DNA of 64,000 nucleotides from JANQHS01 sp965227315 (GTDB lineage Bacteria; Bacteroidota; Bacteroidia; Cytophagales; CCMP332): NCBI GenBank assembly GCA_965227315.1, contig OZ245737.1, positions 2,976,001 through 3,040,000 of the forward strand. The letters are read 5' to 3'. The notes beneath the pieces are model-generated. The model saw only the letters and a list, made by a program, of their open reading frames with translations, had not been told where the DNA came from and searched no databases. Position 1 is the stretch's first letter. Each line of letters starts with the position of its first letter. Positions 43,739 through 52,220 of this stretch are shown here, in pieces. Both the position numbers and the translations under genes were made by a program.

Positions 43739-45028
43739 ATGGAATTAAACCAACCAAAAGTCATCCGTGCCTGGTGTATGTACGACTGGGCCAACTCGGT
43801 TTACTCCCTTACCATTACCACGGCGGTTTTTCCGATCTACTATGAAAGTGTAACCAGAACAGAAGAGTATGGAGATGTAGTCCAATTTTTTGGATTTGAA
43901 CTGGCAAATACGGTCTTATACTCATACGCACTTTCCTTCTCATTTCTTTTTACAGCTCTGATCCTTCCCTTGCTCAGTGGGATCGCAGATTATACCGGAA
44001 GAAAAAAATTATTCTTAAGAGCCTTTGCGTATCTGGGTTCATTTGCCTGCGCCGGTTTGTTCTTTTTTGATGGTCCGAATATTGAATGGGGCATTCTCAT
44101 GTCTGTCTTGGCAAGCATTGGATACAGCGGGGGATTGGTTTTTTATGATTCGTTTCTACCTGAGATCGTTTCCAGGGATAAATATGACCGGGTGTCGGCC
44201 CTGGGCTATTCCTATGGCTATGTCGGAAGCGTGCTTTTGTTGATCTTCAATTTGGTGATGATCCAGTTTCCGGATCTGTTTGGGCTTGAGCCCGGTAAGT
44301 TGCCTGCCAAGATTTCCTTTCTTACAGTAGGTATCTGGTGGTTTCTCTTTTCCCATGTTACACTTTACTACCTTCCAAAAAACACTTACAACAAAAAGCC
44401 TGAGGGACACTACCTTACCAAAGGATATCAGGAGTTGAAAAAGGTGTGGAACTCGCTTCCAGACCTTCCTGAGGTTCGAAAATTCCTGATCGCCTTTTTT
44501 CTCTATACCGTTGGGGTCCAAACGATCATGTATCTGGCTGCCTTGTTCGGTTCAAAAGAGCTTGGATTGGAGGAAGGAAAGCTGATCCTCACAGTACTGA
44601 TAATTCAGGTTGTAGCTATTGGAGGAGCTTATCTTTTTGCCAGACTCTCGGAAAGCAGGGGGAACAAGTTCTCTTTAACGGTGATGCTCTTTATCTGGAT
44701 CTTCGTCTCCGTTACTGCCTATTTTATTTCGGGAGAATACGGATTTTACTTTTTGGCATTTGTGGTCGGCATGATCATGGGTGGTATACAGGCACTGAGC
44801 CGTGCCTCCTATTCCAAATTGATTCCGGCAGATACAGAGGACCATGCATCATATTTTGGGTTTTATGATGTTGCCTTCAATGTGGCCATAGTCATGGGGA
44901 CATTTTCCTATGGTCTGGTAGAGCAAATCACCGGCAGTATGAGGAATTCGGCATTGGTACTGACCATATTCTTCCTCTCGGGCCTTTATTTCTTGCTCAA
45001 GGTGAGGTTTAAAAAGGCCGGGACCTAG
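43739..45028 (+). CDS. UMF1-family MFS transporter
   Basis: 429 residues with about 12 membrane helices. The opening RAWCMYDWANSVYSLTITT matches the UMF1 (unknown major facilitator 1, Atg22-like) family, and so does GGIQALSRASYSKLIP (about 346-361). Substrate unknown. The ATG is two bases after a terminator's U-tract, so it must be expressed by terminator readthrough, a leaderless transcript, or a promoter inside exbD. The 3' end overlaps the convergent gene by 4 bases. Confidence 0.88.
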   Translation: MELNQPKVIRAWCMYDWANSVYSLTITTAVFPIYYESVTRTEEYGDVVQFFGFELANTVLYSYALSFSFLFTALILPLLSGIADYTGRKKLFLRAFAYLGSFACAGLFFFDGPNIEWGILMSVLASIGYSGGLVFYDSFLPEIVSRDKYDRVSALGYSYGYVGSVLLLIFNLVMIQFPDLFGLEPGKLPAKISFLTVGIWWFLFSHVTLYYLPKNTYNKKPEGHYLTKGYQELKKVWNSLPDLPEVRKFLIAFFLYTVGVQTIMYLAALFGSKELGLEEGKLILTVLIIQVVAIGGAYLFARLSESRGNKFSLTVMLFIWIFVSVTAYFISGEYGFYFLAFVVGMIMGGIQALSRASYSKLIPADTEDHASYFGFYDVAFNVAIVMGTFSYGLVEQITGSMRNSALVLTIFFLSGLYFLLKVRFKKAGT

Positions 45029-45393
45029 TCAGAGATCACCACATTGACCTTGTTCTTCACACCCTGTTTCAAGACATCCGTTGATTGATTGCCGTCTGCA
45101 TTATCCATCGATCCCTCGCGGGCATATATGTAGTATTTTTTGGGATTTAGGCTTTTGAACATGGCTCTCCCTTTTTTGTCCGTCAGAACAACGGTACCAA
45201 CAACATTCTCATCGGCAAGGTAGTCGCCTTCCGTCTCATAAATTGAAACCTGTGCACCGACCACGGGATTTCCAAGACCGTTTAAAACCGTGATCTGTAA
45301 TTTGGTGGACAAGACCTTATTCTCCTGTGCTATTCCCAACTGTGAAAGAGAGATCATAGCCGCTAAGACAAATAGGAATATTTTAGCTTTCAT
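45025..45393 (-). CDS. Secreted transthyretin-like domain protein
   Basis: 122 residues: signal peptide (MKAKIFLFVLAAMISLSQLGI) and a single carboxypeptidase-regulatory/transthyretin-like beta-sandwich (VLNGLGNPVVGAQVSIYETEGD, KKGRAMFKSLNPKKYYIYA). Function unknown; it would be periplasmic or outer-membrane. It is divergent from the HEAT/cyclophilin lipoprotein (17 bases between starts). Confidence 0.75.
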   Translation of the reverse strand: MKAKIFLFVLAAMISLSQLGIAQENKVLSTKLQITVLNGLGNPVVGAQVSIYETEGDYLADENVVGTVVLTDKKGRAMFKSLNPKKYYIYAREGSMDNADGNQSTDVLKQGVKNKVNVVISD

Positions 45394-45410
45394 TATATTT
45401 CTTTTGGTTT

Positions 45411-47399
45411 ATGGATGAATCGAACATTTCAAAGTTATCAGCTTATCTCCTGCTGTTCTTATTTATTTGCTCCTCTTGCAAAAAAGATGCTGAAATCATC
45501 AATGTTCCAAATTCGTTCCAAATAACCGATAAAAACTTTCAAAAGATCAAAGATCTGGAGGATAGAAGGGAGAACGAAAAGATCCTCGACATTCTCAGAA
45601 CAGGAGACCCAGATGAAAAATTTTATGCTGTAAAAGCTACGGCTTCAACCCAGGATTCCATGGCTTTTCCTTTGCTGGTTGAAATTCTTGAACAAGATCA
45701 GCCAGAAGAAGTCAAGGCACAAGCTGCATTTTCGATCGGACAATTGAGGGGACGAAAACATGACTTTGAAAAGCTAAAACTTCTTCTTCCAGTGCAAAGC
45801 AGCAAAGTTCAACTTCTGATACTGGAAGCCTTGGGGAAGAAAGGTGCTCCCGAGGAGCTGGGCTTTTTGCTGAAGCAGGAACAAACTGATGATACATTGA
45901 TCCAATTGGGAAAATGCAGAGGTATTTACCGAATGGGCCTTCGGAACCTCATTACGACAAATAGTATTCGTGTGATGATCGCTTTCCTAGGCAAATCATA
46001 CCCCTCATCTGTTCGGATAATGGCCTCTAACTTTTTTGCCAGGGTTAGATCCAGTGACATCATGGATTATCAGGAGGCTCTCATATCCTCCTTGAGTGAT
46101 GATCCAAACCCGGGTGTACGGATGAATATTGCTACTTCACTAGCGGCGGGAAAAGGACAAAGCACTAGATCTGCCCTGCTCAATGCTGCCAGAAGTGATT
46201 CCGATTTTCGCGTTAGGGTCAACTGCATACAGTCCCTGAGAAATGGTCAGTTTAGCCTCGATTCTGTCTTTTGCGTCAGTATGGATCAATTCCAAACAGC
46301 CAACGAAGAGATTGCTTGTTCGGAATGGGTCAATGCTGCTGCCGATATAGAAGACATCGACCTGATTTGGACACTTATGGGTAAGCGCATTGGTTGGAGA
46401 GCCAGAGGTAATTTGTTCAGAAGCCTTTTGAGTCTGTCGAGTTCGAAAAGAAAACCCCTGATCGTGCACGATATCCAAAGGAGTATTTCCATCGCAGATA
46501 ATGACTATGAAGTGTCAGATCTTTTAAGAGCTTTGAGCAAATACCCCCCTGCACATAAAAAGGTCTTTGAATACGTGGGAAACAGATCTCTTGGGGTCGT
46601 AATTAACGCTGCGGCAATGGGTAGTTTATACTCAATGACCAAGGAGGAAGACTTTCTTGAGTTCTTTGACGAATCTGAACTCGATAAAACCATGCATGCC
46701 TTCTCCGAATATTTCAGGTACGCCGTCCTCTCGGGGGATCCTACAATGATTGGCTATGGTGCCATGGCATTGCGTAACGAAGAGATTGACTGGATAAGCT
46801 ATCTGAATGGAACAGATTTCCTCGAAGCCGCCAAATCCAATCTGGACCTTCCGGCAGAAACGGAAACATTGTATGAATTGGACCGGACCATGGCCTTTCT
46901 AAAAGGTGAGAAATTTGAATACCCTGAACCGAAGTATTCTCATGCACCTGATTGGAATGAGATTGAGGCAAATGCTTTGATTTCCAAAGCCATCGTAAAA
47001 ACAAACAAAGGGAAATTTGAAATTGAGTTGGACTGGATCTCCGCTCCGCTATCGGCGTCCAACTTTATTTCGTTGTCGAGATCCGGTTTTTTCGATCAGA
47101 CCAGGTTTCATCGCGTAGAAAATAACTTTGTGGTTCAGGGAGGGTGCCCAAGGGGTGATGGTTGGGGTAGCCCCGGATATTCGATCAGATCGGAGTTTGC
47201 ACCTACCTATTACCGAACCGGTAGTGTGGGCATGGCTTCAGCGGGAAAGGATACCGAGGGTAGCCAATGGTTTGTAACCCATTACCCTTCAAACCACCTG
47301 GATGGGAAGTACACAAATTTTGGTATTGTCAGAGAAATGGATGTCGTCTATCAACTTGAAGTAGGGGATACCATACTGGGAATAGAATTGATTGAATAA
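45411..47399 (+). CDS. HEAT-repeat lipoprotein with C-terminal cyclophilin domain
   Basis: 662 residues. N-terminal signal with lipobox (ICSSC, cysteine about 23) so it is a lipoprotein. HEAT-like repeats (about 60-300) include VKAQAAFSIGQLRGRK and PGVRMNIATSLAAGKG. A cyclophilin-type peptidyl-prolyl isomerase domain occupies about 525-662: FHRVENNFVVQGGCPRGDGWG, then TEGSQWFVTHYPSNHLDGKYTNFG. A scaffold-plus-isomerase fusion, probably a periplasmic folding factor for outer-membrane or secreted proteins. Confidence 0.85.
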   Translation: MDESNISKLSAYLLLFLFICSSCKKDAEIINVPNSFQITDKNFQKIKDLEDRRENEKILDILRTGDPDEKFYAVKATASTQDSMAFPLLVEILEQDQPEEVKAQAAFSIGQLRGRKHDFEKLKLLLPVQSSKVQLLILEALGKKGAPEELGFLLKQEQTDDTLIQLGKCRGIYRMGLRNLITTNSIRVMIAFLGKSYPSSVRIMASNFFARVRSSDIMDYQEALISSLSDDPNPGVRMNIATSLAAGKGQSTRSALLNAARSDSDFRVRVNCIQSLRNGQFSLDSVFCVSMDQFQTANEEIACSEWVNAAADIEDIDLIWTLMGKRIGWRARGNLFRSLLSLSSSKRKPLIVHDIQRSISIADNDYEVSDLLRALSKYPPAHKKVFEYVGNRSLGVVINAAAMGSLYSMTKEEDFLEFFDESELDKTMHAFSEYFRYAVLSGDPTMIGYGAMALRNEEIDWISYLNGTDFLEAAKSNLDLPAETETLYELDRTMAFLKGEKFEYPEPKYSHAPDWNEIEANALISKAIVKTNKGKFEIELDWISAPLSASNFISLSRSGFFDQTRFHRVENNFVVQGGCPRGDGWGSPGYSIRSEFAPTYYRTGSVGMASAGKDTEGSQWFVTHYPSNHLDGKYTNFGIVREMDVVYQLEVGDTILGIELIE

Positions 47400-47400
47400 A

Positions 47401-47424
47401 AAAACCGGCTCTCGCCGGTTTCAT
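47401..47424. terminator. Bidirectional intrinsic terminator
   Basis: AAACCGGC (47401-47408), loop TCTC, GCCGGTTT (47413-47420), flanked by A-rich and T-rich runs. It can end both the HEAT/cyclophilin transcript and the convergent HtrA gene, whose stop is at 47425. Confidence 0.85.
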
Positions 47425-48870
47425 TTATTTTCCAAAAGCATAGTAATACTTTCCTGATCGATCGGGATAAACACCTTCAAGCATTACTCCTCCACTTTCA
47501 CTTTCTACGATTGCAAGGAAATCATCAATATCCTGTACGGGCTTTTTATTTACCTGAGTTACAATGAATCCCGGTTTGATGGAGGTGAAGTTTCGAATTT
47601 TGCCAGCCTTGATCTCGGTGATCTTAACTCCGCCATCTAGATCCAGTTCTTCGATCTCCATCTTGGAGAGCTCCGCCACCTCAATTCCGAGATCGTCAAG
47701 AGAATTGTTGGGCTCTCTTTTTGCCAGGAACTCCGATCTTCCCTGTCTGTTGACCAGTTCAACCTCAAACTCCTTTTTATTTCCATCCCTGATAACCGAT
47801 ACCATGATCTTATCGCCGGGCCTTTTCCGTGCAACATATTCCATGAGTTCGGGAACAGATTTGATGTCGGAATCATCGATATGAACGATAATATCTCCCT
47901 TCTTAATTCCTGCTCTCTTCGCACCCTCATCCATTGTCAGTGAATCAACCAATACTCCGGAAGGCTCATCCAGATCTAGCCTTTCGGCGATCCTGGCGTC
48001 TACATTTCTGATCATCACACCCATGATAGCCCTTTGTACAACGCCGTACTCGATAAGGTCTGTAGATACTTTTTGAACCAGATTCGATGGAATAGCAAAG
48101 CCATAGCCTGCATATGTACCTGTAGGGGTTGCGATGGCAGAATTGATGCCGATCAGGTCTCCATTCAGGTTTACCAGAGCTCCGCCCGAGTTTCCTTTGT
48201 TGATGGCCGCGTCGGTTTGAATAAAGGATTCAACCGCATAAGCCTCCCTCAGGATGTTGATATTTCTGGCCTTTGCAGAAATGATCCCAGCGGTAACGGT
48301 GGAAGAAAGGTTAAAAGGGTTGCCAACTGCCAATACCCACTGCCCGATTTTGGTTTCATCAGAATTGGCAAAAGCCAGTGCGGAAAGATCCTCGGCTTCG
48401 ATCTTGATAATTGCCAGGTCCGTGGTTGGGTCTAACCCCACCACTTCGGCCTCATAGGACCTGTTGTCGTTGAACACGACTTCAATCTCCACGGCATCTT
48501 CAACTACATGATTGTTGGTAACGATATAGCCGTCCTCGCTGATCACAACTCCGGAGCCACTGCCATAACCTTCTCTCGGCCCCCTAGGACCAAAATCAAA
48601 AAAATCCCTGTAAGGGTTTTGGTAGTCACCGCCACTGCCTTCCTGACGGATCAGTGACCGAATATGGACTACACCGTTCACTGTCTTTTCTGCCGCAGCA
48701 GTGAAATCCAGGCCATAGGACTCGGGTGTGTAATCCGTGGCCATCACGAAAGCGGGCTTTTCGGCCTGCTTCAGTATGACATTTTTAGTTTGTCCAATTG
48801 GGTTCTTGGCTAAGAAAATGAACCCAAGAATTATCGCAAATGACAGAATGATTAAAATTCCTTTTCTCAT
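47425..48870 (-). CDS. HtrA/DegP-type periplasmic serine protease
   Basis: 481 residues. N-terminal signal or anchor helix (about 4-20), trypsin-like domain with catalytic His121 (TNNHVVED), Asp151 (DPTTDLAII) and Ser228 (NKGNSGGALVN), and two PDZ domains (about 285-385 and 400-475). Degrades or refolds misfolded envelope proteins. It is opposite a PPIase gene and shares a terminator with it; both are envelope quality-control factors. Confidence 0.93.
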   Translation of the reverse strand: MRKGILIILSFAIILGFIFLAKNPIGQTKNVILKQAEKPAFVMATDYTPESYGLDFTAAAEKTVNGVVHIRSLIRQEGSGGDYQNPYRDFFDFGPRGPREGYGSGSGVVISEDGYIVTNNHVVEDAVEIEVVFNDNRSYEAEVVGLDPTTDLAIIKIEAEDLSALAFANSDETKIGQWVLAVGNPFNLSSTVTAGIISAKARNINILREAYAVESFIQTDAAINKGNSGGALVNLNGDLIGINSAIATPTGTYAGYGFAIPSNLVQKVSTDLIEYGVVQRAIMGVMIRNVDARIAERLDLDEPSGVLVDSLTMDEGAKRAGIKKGDIIVHIDDSDIKSVPELMEYVARKRPGDKIMVSVIRDGNKKEFEVELVNRQGRSEFLAKREPNNSLDDLGIEVAELSKMEIEELDLDGGVKITEIKAGKIRNFTSIKPGFIVTQVNKKPVQDIDDFLAIVESESGGVMLEGVYPDRSGKYYYAFGK

Positions 48871-48894
48871 CGAATTCAGTTTAAAACAAAACGA

Positions 48895-48913
48895 AACAAG
48901 TGCATGACTTGTT
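48895..48913. promoter_or_regulatory. Palindrome upstream of the HtrA gene
   Basis: AACAAGT, spacer GCATG, ACTTGTT, a 7-bp inverted repeat 25 bases before the HtrA ATG (48870). It has the size and position of a regulator's operator; a transcription-start hairpin is an alternative. Confidence 0.35.
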
Positions 48914-49033
48914 CACCATTTAAATTGGCCATTTTCCATTTATCAAAATAGATGCCAATGGCGGAAAGAGGACTTGAGTGCCATTTTGTCGCTTCAATTG
49001 GGAAAATTCCAATGAAAAAGCATATTCAAAAGT

Positions 49034-49041
49034 TATATTTG
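49034..49041 (+). promoter_or_regulatory. -7 element of the DAHP synthase gene
   Basis: TATATTTG matches TAnnTTTG exactly and lies 17 bases before the ATG at 49059. No TTG at a proper distance; the nearest is 33 bases away. Confidence 0.5.
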
Positions 49042-49058
49042 CCACGGATTTGTAAAAG

Positions 49059-50057
49059 ATGATCATTCATTTAAAGGAAGGGATATCTACTGAGCAGGCG
49101 GATAAGTTTGCCGAAGAACTCAAGGCGGTTAAGATCGACCGTGAGGGGAAGACGATTTTGGTGACCACCACCGAAAACGGAGGTCTAAATGGTGTAGGAA
49201 GGGATTTGGTCGAAAAGGTATATGAATTTGATACAGATATCCAATTGGCCTCCTCTGACTACCTTGTTACAAAAAGGGAAGTTTCAATCGGCGATATTCA
49301 AATTGGTGGACACCAGAACAATACATTGGTGATCGCAGGTCCATGTGCCGTTGAGAGTCCGGAACAGGTGGAGAAATCAGCTGAATTCTTAAAAGGCCTT
49401 GGGATCAACGCCATGAGGGCAGGATCTTATAAACCAAGGACTTCACCCTATACCTTTCAAGGCTTAGGAGCAAAAGGCCTGCAGATCCTGGACGATATCC
49501 GGAATCGTTATGGTTTGAAGATCGTAACCGAAGTGAAGGATTCTACACATGTTGGCGAGGTCATTGAGTTTGCCGATGTAGTTCAGATCGGTGCCAAGGC
49601 CATGTTTGATTATGCCATACTTGAGGCCTGCGGCAAGTCCAACAAACCAATTATGATCAAAAGAGGTTTCGGAGCTACAGCAGAGGAACTGGTACAGGCG
49701 GCAGAATTCGTGCTTTCAGGCGGAAACGAAAACGTGATCGTATGTGAGCGGGGGATCAGGACCTATGAAAATAAGACAAGGTTCACTTTAGATCTTAGCG
49801 GGGCCATCTATCTAAAACATAAAACCAATTTGCCTGTATTTCTTGACCCAAGTCATGGAATTGGCCATGCCTATGGAGTTCCCGACCTTGCGCGATCGTG
49901 TATGGCTGTAGGTGTCGAAGGTCTACTCATAGAGACCCATCCTGACCCGTCCAACGCTCTTTCTGACTCTTCACAGCAATTGCATCATGAAGATTTCAAA
50001 GTCCTTTATAAGTCGTTGAAGAGGGTTGGAGAGGCAATAGGCTACCATATTGTCTAG
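49059..50057 (+). CDS. 3-deoxy-7-phosphoheptulonate synthase (DAHP synthase)
   Basis: 332 residues. First step of aromatic amino-acid synthesis. The N-terminal ferredoxin-like regulatory domain (about 1-70, ACT-like as in Thermotoga) precedes a TIM barrel with VIAGPCAVESPEQVEKSAEF (about 91-110), MRAGSYKPRTSPYTFQGLG and LDPSHGIGHAYGVPDLAR. The type Ib (KDO8PS-like) form. The stop is one base from convergent kdsB. Confidence 0.92.
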   Translation: MIIHLKEGISTEQADKFAEELKAVKIDREGKTILVTTTENGGLNGVGRDLVEKVYEFDTDIQLASSDYLVTKREVSIGDIQIGGHQNNTLVIAGPCAVESPEQVEKSAEFLKGLGINAMRAGSYKPRTSPYTFQGLGAKGLQILDDIRNRYGLKIVTEVKDSTHVGEVIEFADVVQIGAKAMFDYAILEACGKSNKPIMIKRGFGATAEELVQAAEFVLSGGNENVIVCERGIRTYENKTRFTLDLSGAIYLKHKTNLPVFLDPSHGIGHAYGVPDLARSCMAVGVEGLLIETHPDPSNALSDSSQQLHHEDFKVLYKSLKRVGEAIGYHIV

Positions 50058-50058
50058 C

Positions 50059-50814
50059 TCAAAGCTCTGAACCCGATTCCAGTAACTTTAGCATTCTTTC
50101 CAGGTCTTCCGGGGTATCAATGCACTGACTATCGTATTCGGTAAAACCCACTTTGATCTTGAGCCCGTTTTCCATCCAACGGAGCTGTTCAAGAGATTCC
50201 GCTTTTTCCAAAGAACTCACGGAAAGCCGGGTTATTTGCTCAAGAATGTCAGATCGGTAGGCATAAACGCCCACCTGTTCAAGGAAATCATGATGTCTTA
50301 CCCAATCCTCCTGTCCATGATCTCTAAGATAGGGTATTGGCCATCTGCTGAAATAGATAGCATTACCGTTTGTATCAATTACCGCCTTGCAAGAGTTTGG
50401 ATCAAATAGGCCATGGGTGGTTGTGATCTTTTTTACCAATGTTGCTAATTCAACCTCTTTGTTTAAAACACCTGAAAGATCATCGATCTGCCCGGGTTTC
50501 AAGAAGGGCTCATCCCCCTGTACATTGATCACGAAATCACATTCCTCTCCGGATAGGGAGTAAGCTTCAAAGCATCTGTCCGTTCCACTTTTGTGTTCCC
50601 GAGATGTCATGACCCATTCTCCCCCAAAGGATTCAACTTCGTCAGCGATCCTGGCATCGTCTGTTGCGACGATCACCCTATCCAGGGACTGGGCTTTTGA
50701 TGCCTGCTCATAGACACGCTTGATCATTGATTTGCCTCTGATATCAGCCAAGGCTTTTCCAGGAAAGCGGCTTGATTCATATCTGGATGGAATGATACCC
50801 AAAATCTTCGTCAT
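50059..50814 (-). CDS. kdsB: CMP-KDO synthetase
   Basis: 251 residues. Activates KDO with CTP for lipid A-core attachment. IIPSRYESSRFPGKALADI (nucleotide loop, about 7-25), VINVQGDEPFL (about 95-105) and IPYLRDH are diagnostic. Its ATG overlaps the stop of the NfeD-like gene (4 bases). Confidence 0.96.
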   Translation of the reverse strand: MTKILGIIPSRYESSRFPGKALADIRGKSMIKRVYEQASKAQSLDRVIVATDDARIADEVESFGGEWVMTSREHKSGTDRCFEAYSLSGEECDFVINVQGDEPFLKPGQIDDLSGVLNKEVELATLVKKITTTHGLFDPNSCKAVIDTNGNAIYFSRWPIPYLRDHGQEDWVRHHDFLEQVGVYAYRSDILEQITRLSVSSLEKAESLEQLRWMENGLKIKVGFTEYDSQCIDTPEDLERMLKLLESGSEL

Positions 50815-52136
50815 ATCTTTTTCACTTTGAGTGTTGGGCCATCATCGCTGATCACCACAATTGCCTCGCCCTTTTCTATCGGCTCTCCCCTGGTCAGCGC
50901 ATCGTATAACTGGTCGTCGATCATCACCTTGCCACCAGGTCTTAATACTGTGAATGCCTTGCCTTTCTTGCCAATGAGATTTTGATCTATTGGACTGGTA
51001 TACCCTTTGGAACTATCCATAGTATCCTGCAGTGCTATCCGCTGGAAAGATCTGGAATTCGCCAATCTTACCCCTCCAAAGAACAGAAGGATCATGCCGA
51101 GGGTAGTGCTTGTAAGTACGGTTCCAAGGGAAATAAGGATTTTGATATCGGGAACGAAGGTGAAATCCAATGCATCATTATCGAGCATTACCAATGTCAA
51201 ACCTGAAATTGCACACAGTATTCCGAGCACGCCTGCGATGCCAAAACCGGGAATCACAAAAACCTCAACGGCGACGAGGATCACACCTATAATGAATAGC
51301 AGGATCTCCCAGTTTTCGGCAAGTCCATTGAGGTAGTAAGGGACAAAATACAGTATGGCTGCAACTACAGCCGCGATCAACGGAAATCCTACGCCAGGGG
51401 TTTGTAATTCAAAATAGATCCCTCCGATGATGATCAGAAGCAATATCCCGCTGACAAAAGGATTTAGAAAAACGGAAATGACCGTTTCGGACCATCCCAG
51501 TTCCATTGATTCAAGCGAATGATCCGACCAACCGTTTAGGGCCATAATTTCATCCAACGATTCTACTTTCCTTTCACAAAATCCATTTTCCAGAGCTTCA
51601 TCCACCGTAAAAGTGAGGACGGTTCCTTCAGGGCTAATCGTATCAAGGTCGATATTCTCGTCTACCATGGCTTCCGCAATTTTGGGATCTCTGCCCTTTG
51701 TTTCCGCCGTTGATCTCATGATGCTCCTCATGAAGGACTGGTATTTATCCGGAGCAGCTTCCCCGGTTTGGGTCACAACCGTGGCGGCACCAATATTGGC
51801 TCCCGGAGCCATATAGATGCTGTCGCATGCAATTGAGATGAGCGCCCCTGCGGAGATTGCCTTCGTATTGATGTAGACATGTACAGGATAATCGAATTCG
51901 AGCAGATTATTTCTCATGTCGTTGGCATCATACACTGCACCTCCATAGGTATCCATTTCAATAATGACACCATCGAAATTTTCATCTTCAGCTTTTTTCA
52001 GGCCTAACTCCAGGTATCTATTTGTTCTGGCATCGATCTCAGCCTTGATCTCCAGATGAAGGATCTTGTTCCCTTCGGATACTCCCCATGTGAGGGTTGA
52101 AAGGAGGATCAATATGATTTGAAAGATTTTTTGCAT
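50811..52136 (-). CDS. NfeD/ClpP-class membrane serine protease
   Basis: 441 residues. Signal peptide; a Clp-type protease domain (about 25-215) with INTKAISAGALISIACDSIY (nucleophile Ser in SAGA) and APGANIGAATVV; membrane helices (about 220-340) and a C-terminal NfeD OB-fold domain (about 375-440). A long, membrane-bound NfeD with the 1510-N protease, the type linked to SPFH/stomatin proteins, although no stomatin gene is here. It is followed by kdsB. Confidence 0.87.
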   Translation of the reverse strand: MQKIFQIILILLSTLTWGVSEGNKILHLEIKAEIDARTNRYLELGLKKAEDENFDGVIIEMDTYGGAVYDANDMRNNLLEFDYPVHVYINTKAISAGALISIACDSIYMAPGANIGAATVVTQTGEAAPDKYQSFMRSIMRSTAETKGRDPKIAEAMVDENIDLDTISPEGTVLTFTVDEALENGFCERKVESLDEIMALNGWSDHSLESMELGWSETVISVFLNPFVSGILLLIIIGGIYFELQTPGVGFPLIAAVVAAILYFVPYYLNGLAENWEILLFIIGVILVAVEVFVIPGFGIAGVLGILCAISGLTLVMLDNDALDFTFVPDIKILISLGTVLTSTTLGMILLFFGGVRLANSRSFQRIALQDTMDSSKGYTSPIDQNLIGKKGKAFTVLRPGGKVMIDDQLYDALTRGEPIEKGEAIVVISDDGPTLKVKKI

Positions 52137-52205
52137 TTATTCTGCCACGAAATTAAGAAACCCACCTCCTAAAATGAATTTGGTATTTAATTTGCCACTT
52201 TCCAC

Positions 52206-52220
52206 GGAGGGCATCTTTTG
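52206..52220 (+). promoter_or_regulatory. Strong Shine-Dalgarno and TTG start of the LysM gene
   Basis: GGAGG at 52206-52210 sits 7 bases before TTG at 52218. A canonical, well-spaced Shine-Dalgarno is unusual in this window and supports the TTG as the real start. Confidence 0.6.
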
